Part shown: piece after piece, positions 1 to 12,600 of the stretch
Position numbering within the stretch: position 1 is the stretch's first letter
How the letters are laid out: each line of letters opens with the position of its first letter
Assembly (NCBI GenBank): GCA_033002965.1
Contig: JAURVB010003386.1
Location: forward strand, 1-64,000
DNA length: 64,000 nucleotides
Direction of reading: 5' to 3'
Source: Piper betle
Taxonomy: Eukaryota; Streptophyta; Magnoliopsida; Piperales; Piperaceae
Notes under the pieces: generated by a model
Seen by the model: the letters and a program-made list of their open reading frames with translations, nothing else
Database searches by the model: none
Told to the model about the DNA's origin: nothing
Program-made: the position numbers and the translations under genes

Positions 1-96
1 AGCCCACATTCATTTCTCGACCCACGCTTCCAACGGTGACCCAGCGTCCCGCTGGGAACCAGGCCGCCCCTAGGCAACCCGCCCCCCATCCACGAC

Positions 97-116
97 ACCA
101 CCCCCTCCCTATATAG
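97..116 (-). promoter_or_regulatory. RNA polymerase I promoter-like core, copy 1
   Basis: On the minus strand the site reads TATATAGGGAGGGGG, matching the plant Pol I start pattern of TATA followed by a G run. It is the copy nearest the expected 18S side. Whether it is the gene promoter or a further spacer promoter cannot be told because the unit runs out of the window. Confidence 0.65.
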
Positions 117-500
117 CAGAGGAAATTTTTCCTTGCGCTTAGGAGTGGCAGCCAAAGTGGCTGTACTGGCATACGCCCGCCTTTCATGGGAGGGGAGGCC
201 GGAACCGCCCGCAATTGCTCGAAAATGGCTTCGGGACGGGATGGGCGTCCAATACAAGGCTGCCCGCCGAATTCCGAGCGCACACCACTCGCACCGCCGC
301 GTAGTGGCCCGCCGACCACGGTATCCGACATCGACCGACGAAGCGCCGCGCGTCGGGCGGCGTAGCAGCAACCGCCGTGCCGGTCGCCGCCGCCGGGAGG
401 AAACAACCGAAACTCGCTGCTCAGCCCGTGCTCGCCACGGTGCTTGAGCGTGTGACGTTGGGTGCCGGGACCTCCTACGCGGCGTGCACCCAAGCACAAC

Positions 501-520
501 ACCACCCCCTCCCTATATAG
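501..520 (-). promoter_or_regulatory. RNA polymerase I promoter-like core, copy 2 (spacer promoter)
   Basis: Same 20-base core as copy 1, with about 220 bases of upstream flank (521-735 on the plus strand) nearly identical to the flank of copy 1. This looks like a duplicated spacer promoter. Confidence 0.62.
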
Positions 521-840
521 CAGAGGAAATTTTTCCTGGCGCTTGGGAGTGGCAGCCAAAGTGGCTGTACTGGCATACGCCCGCTTTTCATGTGCAGGGA
601 GGCCAGAACGGCCCGCAACGGCTCGAAAATGGCTTCGGGACGGGCTGGGCGTCCAATCCAAGGCTGCCCGCCGAATTCCGAGCGCACGCCGCTCGCACCG
701 CCGCGTAGTGGCGCGCCGACCCCGCTCTCCGACATCGGCCGACTGGGCACCGCCAAGACCCCCCACTCATGGTCCACATCACGTTTGGAACCCATTGAGT
801 GAGTAGGAGGTGGGTGTCTTTAGGAACCACCCATTGAGAG

Positions 841-860
841 ACCACCCCCTCCCTATATAG
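841..860 (-). promoter_or_regulatory. RNA polymerase I promoter-like core, copy 3 (spacer promoter)
   Basis: Identical TATATAGGGAGGGGG core. The flanking similarity to the other copies is shorter, about 65 bases to ~925, and more diverged, suggesting an older duplicate. Confidence 0.58.
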
Positions 861-2264
861 CAAAGGAAACTTTTCCTTACCTTTGGGAGTTGCAGCCAAA
901 CTCGCTCTACCGGCGTACATGGCCATAACTCGCTATATAGGGGTTTACTCACTCCGATATGCTACCTCTAGCATCTCCTTGCTTCCACGAACTCGTGTGC
1001 TTCTTCTCCGTCAAGAAATTCTTCCGTTCATATTTCGGGTGACGGACGGGTACCCTGCCGGCAACCCGCAGGCAAGTTTCTCGGGCAAAGTCGGGTAGTC
1101 ACCCCGGGTGATTTTCCCAAACTCTTTACCGAAAGTTGCCGAAGCCTTTAACCATTGTCTTCGTAGTCCAACGCAAGTCTACTCGAGGTATGCCGGCACT
1201 TCTCCAAGTCCGGCAAGGTTCAGCATGCTTCCTCGCCATGCCCGAACCAAAGGGACCTTGCTATACCACCATGGTACATTCGTGACGCCCGACCTCCGTC
1301 GTCCCACGCATCCGAGTATGTTCCAATACTCGTGCAAGGCTAGTCATGCTCTCCAAGCAATGACCACAACTTGCCGCTCAAGGCCGAGTTGCTCTTTCGC
1401 TCCTAACGTGCCTCGTGCACGCCCGTGGCAACTCATCCACGGTCTCCATGGCACCTCGTCCATGGAGTGTGTTTCCACTCGGTGCATATTCATGGCAACT
1501 CATCCATGAACTATGCTGTCATCGCTAGGCCAAGTTTGGCCGCGTGACACTGTGGTGCATCTGTTCACTTCCGGCCCGCCCAATGCCCCCTTACATTACC
1601 GCCACGAATCTCGTGTGCCTCCGCAACACGAAGAAGAACCGACAAGCGTCACTTAGTTTCCCAACATCCGTCTCGTTCCGACATGGGCAAACTCCGCTTA
1701 TCTCGATTGGCTTAGCAAGCGTCCGTGACCTTTTGCTATAGAACGTGGTGTGGTCTTCACCCAGCCAAACTTTCCTGTAGGACACAATTGGCAAGCGCCC
1801 AGAGCATAGCGGTCCGCCTCCCTGCTATCGCGGGTATAACCACAAAAACGCTTTGGGCGACTTAAAGTCTTTGGGCGGCGTTGCCGCCAGCTACCGCCCG
1901 TGCTTGGCGCCGTGCAAGGCACAAGGAACCGCAAAGGCCCTCTGACCAACGAAGTCCGCCCACGGTCCCTTGCCTAGCAAGCATCCGTCAACTTGCTAGG
2001 GCGTGGTGTGGTATTTCGCCCAGCCAGCTTTCCGGTAGGAAACACGCCTAAGGCTTGGCAAGCGCCTAAGGCCCAGTGTTTGCCCTTTCGCTCCTAAAGT
2101 GCCTCGTGCATGCCCGCGGCAACTCATGCCACCTCTTCCACCGGCTCGGTCCGCGGGTAACTTAGAGGGAAGGTTTTACCGAAATCCGACGTAGCCGGCC
2201 GTCAGCCTCGGCGGCAGATTGTTGCGGGCGGGTGCCGAAGGCGTTTGGGGAAAGTTGGTGTGGG

Positions 2265-2338
2265 GGGTCGAATCTATGCGACAAAGGGCTGAATCTCAGT
2301 GGATCGTGGCAGCAAGGCCACTCTGCCACTTACAATAC
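2265..2338 (-). rRNA. 25S rRNA, 3' terminal fragment
   Basis: The reverse complement starts GTATTGTAAGTGGCAGAG and ends with GCCCTTTGTCGCATAGATTCGACCC spread over the last bases, the well-known terminal segment of plant 25S rRNA. Only ~74 nt remain. The rRNA is cut on its 5' side, where it joins LTR-like sequence at about 2339 instead of the expected GACGGGG-type continuation. It therefore cannot be a working rRNA gene. Confidence 0.88.
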
Positions 2339-2953
2339 AACCGGATTGGGGTGTTACAGTGGCGGCATGACGACTGTACGGCGGGGCGGGGCGGCGTTGA
2401 TCGGCGACAGTGCGGCGTCGGCAGCGGCGGCGGCGGCGACGACCGTGGGTGGCGTGGCTAGGGTTTGGAAGGGTAAGTGTCGGGAGGAAGAAGAAGTACT
2501 GTAGTGGCAGTTTTGTAAATAAGTAATGACTCGATTCCTACTCGAGTCAAAATAATAACTAGTTCGTAATAAATTCTAAAAAAATCTAGAAAAATATGGA
2601 AAAATTCCATAAAATAAAACAAACACAACAACATCCAAATGACATGCTCTGTAACTAATAACCCACCTGAATATGATCCAACACGTCATAATTTGTCATT
2701 CGGCCCTAAAAATATTATACGATAAAATAAAAATAACAATCAATACTGTATACCTCCATATACTTGATAACCCATTTTTCATCATCTTTCGGGTGTTATC
2801 ATCGTACACTTGAGTATACATGACCCTCATCGCTCATAACTCACAGTTGGCCTCAGCTCAGCTCGCAGTTCATGAAGCTGACTCGACTCTAACCGACAGT
2901 TGAACCGACTGGTTCACTCCCGTAAAACTCTGACTCGAGTCACGGGTTTTACA
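2339..2953 (-). mobile_element. gypsy LTR fragment
   Basis: On the minus strand it begins TGTAAAACCCGTG at 2953, like the gypsy LTR start at 38235, and shares with that LTR the sequence around GCATGTCATTTGGATGTT, the ACTCGAGTC/TTATTATT module and a following GC-rich block of CCGCCGCC type. Its far end reads TGTAACACCCCAATCCGG and then runs into the rDNA fragment. The junction looks rearranged, since that 18-mer is the inverse of a typical end of this LTR class. Confidence 0.7.
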
Positions 2954-4216
2954 AATAATGATAATTATAATAATATGTATATTAAATATCAAATTTTTTT
3001 GAGTTGTATACATTTAAATATACTAAAATATATCAATATTTATTTAATGAATAAAAATAATGACTATTTATTTAATTTAGCAAAAAACATAGTTGCAGAT
3101 AAAAATTAAAAGTAATTTTAATTAGTAATTTTTTAATACTTATATGAAATTTATTTTTTAAACAATATATAAATAAATAAAAATTTTAAAACTCTAAATT
3201 AAGAATGTATATTAAATAATAATTTAATTTGAGTAATATAATTATTAAAGTATCAATATTTTAAAATTCCTAATTAGGTAGATTTATGCTTCAAACTTTC
3301 CTTATAAATAATAATAATAATAATAATTTTAATTATTATTATTACTTATTAATTAATGTTTTTATGATTTATAATTCAGGAAGAACCATACTCCAACGCT
3401 GTTCTCCTAACTAATAATAGTGGTAATAATTTTAAATTAAGTAAATATCAATGGGACCATCAAATTGTATAGTGTTGTTTAGATTTATAAATTGAGTAGA
3501 ATTATACTCTTAATTAAATAATAATAACAATAATTTCAAAGTATATAAGTATTAATAAACCCACAAAATTATTAATAGTCGCACAAAAACTTGAAACACA
3601 ATAAAAGCGAAAAAAATATAGCCTTTTAATGTCATAAAATGTAATGTATAATGTAAGGGTGTAGATTACAATAAAAAATGGGAATATGTACTCTGATAAA
3701 ATTGATTTCTTTTATTTGAAGACCAAACTTTCGTGAACTAGATATAATAATTTGGTGGAGACTAAGAAACTAAATCTTATCTTTTGTTTCGCCTGATGTA
3801 CTTGGCTTCTAGCTGGCAGTCAAGCTTCATAAGATCACCTTAGTCCAAGTGACGAGTGCAAGGTTTTACTTCCAACAAACAAACGCCCGATTGCTCCGCC
3901 ATATAAAGCCCGCTGTCCTTCGTTGACGAAATACATGAGTTTGAACGAAACAACGTATATCTGCAAGCTCCTCCATGACACAACCAATTGAGAAAGAACC
4001 AAACTCCTTCATTCATATCTCTTGCCCAGTCTTCCTTGAACTTACTTTTGCGAGCTTGGATCTATTCGCCCAACCAAGACATCTATGTAGAAGCTGGAAA
4101 AACGACTACCTGAGTCAATCAATCTTATGCCACACTATATCACCAAAAGATACAAAGTCTTCGTCCATAACTTACAATATAATGCCATTCACACCATGGC
4201 ACCATCCCACCTCTAA
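2954..4216. other. AT-rich intergenic region with no recognised gene
   Basis: Very AT-rich to about 3770 with ATT/AAT runs (for example 3305-3350), then more balanced sequence. An ATATAAAG box lies at 3901 but no supported gene starts there. The 139-codon frame at 3975-4394 has no recognisable similarity and overlaps the methyltransferase promoter and start. Confidence 0.6.
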
Positions 4217-4224
4217 TATAAATA
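4217..4224 (+). promoter_or_regulatory. TATA box of the O-methyltransferase gene
   Basis: TATAAATA lies 78 bases before the chosen start codon, giving a short predicted leader. Confidence 0.55.
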
Positions 4225-4272
4225 GCGATCACGAAGATCAACCAAAGCAAGCTGAACAAACTAGTGAGCAAT

Positions 4273-4326
4273 ATGAGTTCCCCTGCTGCACAAAATGCAG
4301 ACAGACCCAGAAGAGCTCAGAGCTAG
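4273..4326 (+). other. Upstream ORF overlapping the O-methyltransferase start
   Basis: An ATG 22 bases before the main start opens a 17-codon frame that ends in TAG at 4324-4326, beyond the main ATG at 4295 and in another frame. Ribosomes using it would miss the main start, so it could lower translation. Both ATGs have A at -3. Confidence 0.5.
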
Positions 4327-5490
4327 AGCAAATGTATGGAGGCTCACACTTGGTGTTGTGGACTCTGCGGTACTTAAATGGGCAATTGAATTAGGGTTAC
4401 CCTCCACCCTCCTCAAGCATGGGAGCCCCATGACACTTACCCAAATTGCATCCTCTCTACCCACAACTTGTACCAACATGCCCATCCTGGCCCGGATAAT
4501 GCGTTACTTGGTGCACCTCAACATCTGCCGTCTCGTCGAATCCGATCCCGGCCGGGCCGCCGGAGATATCTCCGGTGACGACGAGCTCTATGCCGCGACA
4601 CCGGGCACTAAGTACCTCGACCCGGGTTACGAAGAGAACCAAACCGATCTGCTCCAATTAAGGATGGAGAAATGGTGCTTGGACACGATATGTGGGCTTG
4701 GGCTGAGCCTGGAGGGGGACGAGACCAAGCCGGTGTTTGACAAGGTGCATGGTGAGAGTGTGTGGAGTTTTTTCAGAAGGCAGCCGGAGCAGAGCAAGGT
4801 GTTCAACGCCGGGATGGCGAGCCAGGCCAGGGCGGTGGCGGCGGCGGTGGTCGATGGCTGCCGTGATATTTTCATGGGGTTGAAGTCGGTGGTGGATGTC
4901 GGAGGGGGGACAGGGGCGGCCATGCGGGAGATCTCAAAGGCGTACCCACACTTGGCGTGCACAGTTTTAGATGTGCCCCATGTTATAGAGGGGGTCAAGG
5001 ACAATAATAGTTCCGGTGTTCGCTATGTGGGCGGTGACATGTTTTCATGTGTGCCAAAGGCTGATGCGGTTTTACTAATGGTGAGATTTAGATTCAAATT
5101 AAAAATATGGGTAATATATAAGTTAAAATTCTCAAGCATTATCACCATTTTTTTTTATAAATGCTAGAAAATATTGCCACTGGCTATGTGCAGGCTGTAC
5201 TGTGTGATTGGGGAGATGAAGACTGCATCAAGATATTGAAGAAATGCAAGGAAGCCATACCTGACAAGGGGGGCAAGGTTATAATAGTGAGCAAGGTTCT
5301 GGGACTGGAAGGATCAATGGAGGATTTGGAGAGGGTGAAGTATGCAGGAGACATGGTGATGATGGCAATAACAGGGGGAAAGGAAAGGACCAAAAAGGAA
5401 TGGAAGAAGCTCGTCTCGGATGCAGGTTTCAACCAGTGCAGCATTACTCCTCTTGCAACGCTACCGTCTGTCATAGCTGCGAGCCCATAA
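4295..5490 (+). CDS. Plant class II (COMT/IOMT-type) O-methyltransferase-like protein with altered active site
   Basis: Two exons, 4295-5080 and 5194-5490, joined by a GT-AG intron at the usual family position; the product has 360 residues, normal for the family. An N-terminal dimerisation domain (about 1-115) precedes the Rossmann-like SAM-binding domain with motif VDVGGGTGA (~200-208), then LDVPHVIE. The C-terminal part has the GGKERT motif (Glu326). In family members the catalytic base is His in the HDW motif; here the motif is CDW (Cys266). The acidic partner normally at the end of KVIIxD/E is Ser295. Glu326 is kept. What is seen: a clean frame and good SAM site. Known: this family methylates phenolic or alkaloid hydroxyls in the cytosol. 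Inferred: ordinary O-methylation is doubtful, and the protein may act on another substrate, catalyse another reaction, or bind only. The start fits the EELxRxxANVW N-terminus of homologues. Confidence 0.85.
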
Positions 5491-6635
5491 ATATATAAGT
5501 ACTACTATCTCATGAATATGGTTCCGTGAATAATTGGTTCTATGAATAATTAAGCCATGTCATTTCAAGTAGGAATGTATGACTACGTGAGCTAATTTGC
5601 AGAATTTGACCTTAATAACTAAAGATTAGCAAATATGGCAGCTTGTACTCATTGTCCCATCATTTCTTCAGGTCTGTATAACTTTTCTTTTTCTTCTCAA
5701 TCGGATACCCAAGAGGTGTTGCCCTTCGGAAACATTTATTCTAAAATAAAATTCATCATGTAATTATAAATAAAAAAAATTTATGTGATCGGATGTCTTT
5801 CTTTGCCCCAATCCTCCTCCTTTATCCAGGAAACAAATTATACATAAATGTTGGCAGGTTGCTTGTGCATGTGTGCGTGAATACTTACATGAATGAAAGA
5901 GAAACAACTAATTTCAACTTCAAGAGGAGTACATTGTATCCCATATGGAGTTGTTCCATTGCCAAACACCGCAATATCGTGGGATAAACGGGCATCAATC
6001 ACAGCCCTATTCATGTTTAACACCCATTATGCAATTATAAATACACCATGATAATACATGAGTTCAATACAGTTACAATGCCCTCTCTATTGAAGACTAT
6101 TTCATAAGATGATTTGACTTCATTATAGAAAAGAAGATGAAAAGGATCGAGTCCGTTCAAGAACGTCAACAGCTCCAAGAAAGCATTTATACCTATTGCC
6201 TGCCTCTATGGTGGTGGGCTACAAAAAAATCATGCAATTAACATGTACAAAATTGACAGCAAGATTAAATGAGGTAGATCTACAAACCCCACAATTGATC
6301 ATTCTTGAGATATATTACACGCTCAAATGGGCAATAATTAACATCTCAATATATACAACAGCCTCCGAGCCGCAATGCACCTCACCTTTGGGCTAGTAGA
6401 GTCGCCATCGGGGGCACTAGGCGCCAACATTCTACAAAAACCCTTGGTGAGCTCGGAGAAGTATAACTTGCTACAAGGAAGCTGCTCTTCTGAACTCCGG
6501 GAAACACGCCCAAAACAAGGTCTCCCAACAGCACAGTGGTAGTGGATTCACACGTCAAACCTGAACCTTGCCATGACCGATCCGAGCTTCTAAAGAGACC
6601 ATTGTCAAATTAAGTAGAAGGTTGTGAATAATCCG
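5491..6635. other. Intergenic region and 3' untranslated DNA
   Basis: Lies between the 3' ends of two convergent genes. It probably holds the 3' UTRs of the methyltransferase (left) and MED12 (right). Short frames at 5793-6396 show no recognisable protein. Confidence 0.5.
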
Positions 6636-9600
6636 TCATGTATCATCATCCACCGGACCAATGTATGTAAGATCTGTTCTTCTAACTCGAACTGCTCCTT
6701 TAAGCCAGTTGCTAGCCTTGAGGTTTGCATTATCTCCACCAACACTAGCACCACCAGTGCCAGGAGTCGGTCCACAACCAGTACCATCTTCCAACAATAA
6801 CCACGGATCCATCTCCAAATCCACTTCCTGCCGAGGAATTGACTTGCCTTTTGATGATGCATTAGCAATCGGGTGACGGGATGAAGAGACAGGTGGGCTT
6901 CTTGGGGGTTGGCTTGAATTATGCTGTGAACCCGTGACAGAGGTACAAGGTTGCATCATAGACACAGCCGACAATGTGACAGTTGGTGCCTTACAGGAAA
7001 TGGATAACGACAGTGAAGGGGGAAGTACAGGCATAACAGCTTGGATTCGCCGACGAATTGCAGTTGGCAACTGCATCCTATCCAATTCTGCCTGCATAGA
7101 TTGCATATACAGCAAGAATTATAATTATTAACCAAGTGAACCAAGTTGAAACAATGATTTTTGGGCATCCAATGCAGCATTTGTAAGAGACAGAAACGCC
7201 CTCTACAGATCCTATTTGCAGCTTGTGGGACTGACAATGAAACATAAAGCATCTTTAGGCCACATTTTAGAAGTTAAAAACCATGGAAAAACTTAACCCA
7301 CTCATATGGTGAAAGAAAGGTATAAGACTTTGCCACATCAGATGAAGATTCAAGCAGCAGAGGAGGAGAACAGGATTTGGAGCGCTGGGGAATAAAATAT
7401 GAGGTGTCAGGCTTGGCAGGACAAAGGAAGGAGAAAAAAGTCCCAATAGCAAAACCAAGGTAAGGGAGATGGTGGATAAGATACCAAGAATTGCCAAAAT
7501 TCACTTGGAAGTTTCTCTTTTCTCCAAAGGATTCAAAACAAGATGCCCTATCTATGCAGACAAAGCTCGGGCTCATATCGCTGCTATTGCCATCATAGCT
7601 AAAGCATAAAAAATACACCCATTCCCACCTTCTCTTTCCTTCCAAAGATAATGATATCATGGCTGGAGCCAAAAGCCCCCTTCTCCATCACTTATAACTC
7701 TAATTGACAGCGCTCAGTGATAGAATGATAGTAATGATCACAAACATTTAACGTATGTAATGTGTTGTCATTTCCACAGTAGAGAAAAACACAACGTTCT
7801 TGAATGAATACGAAGCCTTGTTTTCACACCAAAACAAAATTCTATACCAATAACAAAAATAAATTTAAGTAAAGCTAAAGGCACAAAAGAAACTAACCTG
7901 TAAGCTTTCAGCTACCTCCCGATCAAGAATAGGGAATTCTCGAGGAAACTTATCGGTTGACTTCATATGAGATTTAGGAAACTTCATCCAAACTGGCTTG
8001 TGTCTGCTCAGCAACCCATGCAATACACATAAGAACCTGTCAAACTGACTGTCGCCAGAGGGGCTTGGAGACAAGGAGAAATCTGAGTCAGCTTCTCCTT
8101 TTCTTGCCAAGTTAGAGTACACAGACAGGTCTGAATCCTCATATACAACTCTGTTTCCAAGAAGGCGAAGTAAAACTGACGCAAGCATGTGTCTCATGTT
8201 CCTAGCAGAAGATTCCCTGCAAGATTAGAGTTTCAGATGATTAAGCTGATTGATAAACAATAAAATCAACTCAAGTATATAATACCCTGCTTTGGAAAAA
8301 TATATGTAATGCCCTGTTGATAAACTAAATAATACCAAATCGGTTGCAATGAGCATGTCAACAATGAAACAATAAAACAAAGAACACTAAGGATCATTCA
8401 CTCGGAGCCCAAGTCAGTTTTAAAACGTGACAAACCAACAGATAAAAGTTACCATGAAGATTCAAATGACATCAAGAAAACAATCACAAATAAAAATATG
8501 AACGTCTTAACTTAAATGACTGGTTAATGAACTCCAAAAGTGGTTCTCATTGTTGCATGAAAATTATTGGGTAATAAATGGCAGAAAATATTCCAATGCA
8601 AATCAACTTAAAATTAGGATCAAATTACCTATCAACATAAATGACTGGGAGTAACCTCAACAGAAATTGCAACCTTAGCCACATAGAAGCACGCAATGCA
8701 GCAGCGGAGGAGGGAGGTAAATCAGCTACTACTTGAGCACGCCTACCCATTCCCGGGCTTCCCCCTCTCATGCTTTTGCTGCGGACTCCACTTTTATTTG
8801 ATACAACTTCAAAACCTGAAGAGCCAACTCCTGCCTGCTTATTTGTACCTCTTGTGAAACCACTTATGTGTTGCTCGATGGTGTTCAATTGCTTAATCAG
8901 ATCACTGGCAAAAGTATTTCGAGAGTCACTGGAGCTACGATCTATACAAGGAAGAACTAATTCAGTAAGTGCTTTCTCTGTCACATACTGTTGGCTAGGA
9001 TGCCCTTCTGAATCATGAACTTGCAATCCAGACTTTCCAGATCTCTTAAAATCCACCCCATCCTCTACAACCTCACCTTCTTCAATGGCAGAAACCTCTA
9101 CTTTTCTTTTATCACCCCTTCCTTCTACAGAGTTTGACCACCCCCATGGTTTCCAAAATTTTGCTTTAGTTGAAAGTCCTCTCAGCTGAGCAACATTAAC
9201 TAGTCGTTGCCTTATGGTTTTACGACCCAAAAGAACATCATGTCCTGCTAAAAGCCATTTAGCAAGTTTCAAGAGCGACTCCTCCAATGACCTTCCAAGC
9301 AGATGAACAACTTCGGAATAAAGTGAGGCAGCATCAGGTCTTACTAGTAACCTTGTAAGGACAATCTCCATGAAATTATTCTCATTGTCTGAAAGGGCAA
9401 AATTGTCAGAATTAGGAGATAAAGAACGAATAGCTTCCACCAAAGACATACTATGAGTCTCAATTTTCTCCATAAGTACTTGTTCATTCAAGAGGAGCCT
9501 CAATTCAATCCATTGCCAATGAAACTTTGCTGGCTGCAATGTGTCCAAAACATGTACAAGCTGATCCAATAGCTTTGTCTCATTGTCAACATATGACTTT

Positions 9601-12600
9601 GTCTCAGAATGACCAGGAACACGTGCTCCATCATCCTGACCAATCACCGACTTTGGCATTTTAGAATCTAATACAGCATTCAAGAACAAACGAGCTCGCA
9701 AAGGTACAAATGCCATCATTTTCAGGTGTTGTTCAGAACTATGATTTTCTAACATAGCAGCAAATTCTGCATCAGAGACATCTGTTGTTAAATGTTCATA
9801 AAAAGCATGGGAATCCCTTAAACATACATCCCGAAAAGGCTGATGCTTTACAGCGTCGGTGATTGCTAAAATGATGGAATGATACAACTGGTTCTCTTCA
9901 CGCATTGAAATGTTGCTATTGAAGATGTAAGTACGCCAGATAGCCATACCAAATGTGGAGTAAGCAGGAGGGAAGACTAAGTTAATGGGAAGTACCCTCT
10001 GCATCCTAGATAAGGCCATGACGTAATGATCACCAAGGAGATCAATTAACAATCCGTCAAATACTGTCCTGCAATTTCCAATAAGAACTCTGAACCAATG
10101 AACATAAGCTTCAATACCACTATCAACCTTGTAGGCTCCTGCTGACCTAGAAACCCCATTTGAGCTAGACCTCATACCTCTTATAAACTGTAAAACATCC
10201 AACCCCTCCTTTAACTTAAAGCAAGAAACCATTCTTTCCAAGTTTGTCACCCCACAAACAACAGCACCTATCACAAGTGCAGAAACAGCTGCAGCTGCTT
10301 TAACAGCTCTCCCAAGATATGCTTTTGTTGAATTGCTTAAAATTTCATTGGAGATGTTCGTATTTGAATCATGGTTTTCAGGTGAAAGCTGGTATTGATT
10401 GCGAGCTTGAGACTTTCCAGATGCCAAAGCAGCAGCGACAATGGAGAAGGCTTCTGTTGCAATAGCAATCTCAAAAACACGGCTTTGACGGTCACCAAGA
10501 GCATCCTTTAACAAAGAAAGGCAACTTATGTGTATGCTTAAAATTCGCCTAGCACAGCTCGATGCAGTTATATTTGATGAGAAGTTTGCAGTATATGTAC
10601 TGTTAGTAGAAAAATCTGGCATTTTTGCAATTGTAGACCCTACATTGCCTATTATGGCAGATACAGCAGCAGCAACCATAGATGGATCAACATCTTGAGC
10701 TCCACCTGTATTCTGCCTGATGCAGCCCAACAGACCAAAAGTTATTTGCTGAGCTATTTGAAATCCGTCATCCAATTTTTCTGCTGAAGTAGGCTTCGTA
10801 GTAGCATTCACAGCAGAAAAAGCCTTCCTCTCCTTTCCCAAATAATAATGCAAAACTTCTTCTATATGTCTTTGAACAATTTCTTTCATGGTTGGACCAG
10901 CCCTAGACAACTTGCTTGTTATCTTTTGACGAAAGTAGTCATCCACATCTTCTACTCCAGCAGGAAAGCCAACCGGAGAAAATCCTAGCTCACTGTCCAA
11001 AGCCCGCCCAGTTTCAAGTTCAGCCAGAAGCCTCTGATCACATGTTGCCTTAAAAGTCTTCTCCCATTTGACCACACTGACTATACAGCCAAATCTCTTC
11101 AACACATTACGAGCATAAATAAATGCAGCTGAACTAGATGCTCGACCACTCGATGCCATCACAGAAACTGACCGATTCATTGCAACAGTAAGGTATTCCG
11201 GCAAAAGGTCTGCAGCTATGAGTATATTCTCATACCTAATGAAAATGCAAAACAATAAGGACAAACTGAAGTTCAATGTATCGAGTAACAAATTGTGTAA
11301 TGCAAACTTTTGGACAAAATTTTTAACTGCCATCACTCATGCATCAGCATTCATACCTTAGCACATGTCAAAATGATTAGCCAAATTAATTTATTATCAC
11401 ACACATTATTTCTACCACCAAACCACCTTGAAAGGCCATGTAAGAAGATAGCAAGAAGAAGACAACAGATGTTTAATAGACTAATGCCAGGAGGAAAAAC
11501 GCAGCTTCCTTTTAGGTTAGCATACACAGAATCAAATATTCAGTTGGCATATTCTTCTATATGTGTATAAGAAATTGCAAATACGATAATCCAGAAATTA
11601 TAACTGTTAACAACCGCTGCTACTGCAGTCAATTTGGGAACTTTGTACTCATTGTCAAAATTATGAGGTCGAACATGACAAAAGATAAAAGCACAATTCA
11701 AAAAATAAAAAGATTTGTTAGAGCCTTAAAACAATAATTATTGACCAATGTTTGCTTGAAACTAGGCCATCAAAACTTAGTCGCAGATACTCCCAAATAT
11801 GAATTATCAATTTGGTTGGAACTATAAAACCAAGAGAAATTTTCAAATTATCAAGCCTGAAATAAGTTTAAAACAGGGATAACTTTTTGCAATGCCCAGA
11901 ACATGCTGCCTAAAAAGCAATTTCAGAAGATCTACTCTAGTTATCACACAAGGTTTTTCAAACAACTTTTCTTCCTTTAAAAATAAATAAATAAAATTAA
12001 ACTTGACATCTCATTTCGGTAAATAAATCAGTAACCATCATCATCTACAGAAAGGATTTAAAGAAAACTAATATTCAGCAAAAATCTCAAAAAATCACTA
12101 TAAACGAACCTTCTGAAAGCTTCCTACATGAATAGACGTCAAGGGACTAGTATATAACCACAGAACATAGACACATTGAAAAACAAAATCATATATGCAG
12201 TTGAAAAATCACCTTTAAGTAGAAGTTGCCAAAAATTCATTGGTGATAATAGAAATCCCAAAGGCACTCGAAGTTCTACAGTCTAGAGTGGAGTTTTTAA
12301 AACAGATCCGAACATAGACTACACTTAAATGAGATGAGTTGTATGAACATACCTTCGAATGGCAGACAGCACAAATGGTTCCCCCACATCTAAAACACGG
12401 GTTTCGGCATTCTTTGGTAGCATTGAATGGTTCCCTCCACTCTGAATGGAAGAAAAATGAGCCAACAGAAGTCTTTGGAAGCAACCAAAGAAGAAACTTA
12501 ACAGCTGATTGAAAATCACAGGAGATATCAAGCAAGTAAAGTATGATAGATAACTCATCTTCACTGAGCTTCCACCTAATAGAACTGCTTTCATCTACAG

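Larger units (their letters stand above)
97..925. repeat. Promoter-containing direct repeats of the rDNA spacer
   Basis: Three direct repeats start at about 97, 501 and 841 (spacing 404 and 340). The first two share about 240 bases including the Pol I core and its upstream flank; the third shares only about 85 bases. Confidence 0.75.
1..2264 (-). other. 45S rDNA intergenic spacer (partial)
   Basis: Read on the minus strand, this GC-rich stretch directly follows the 3' end of 25S rRNA (2265-2338), so it is the start of the ribosomal intergenic spacer; it runs off the left edge before 18S. It contains spacer-type subrepeats, for example related blocks near 1411-1450 and 2099-2130 (both carry CCTCGTGCA and GGCAACTCAT) and near 1755-1800 and 2015-2070. 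Three copies of a TATATAGGG Pol I-like core lie at 97-116, 501-520 and 841-860. Open frames on both strands here are chance products of GC-rich DNA and are not called as genes. Confidence 0.82.

Noticed and set aside
133..2504. Many open frames on both strands in the left 2.5 kb
   Set aside because: They overlap rDNA spacer and 25S rRNA or GC-rich LTR sequence and have no protein similarity.
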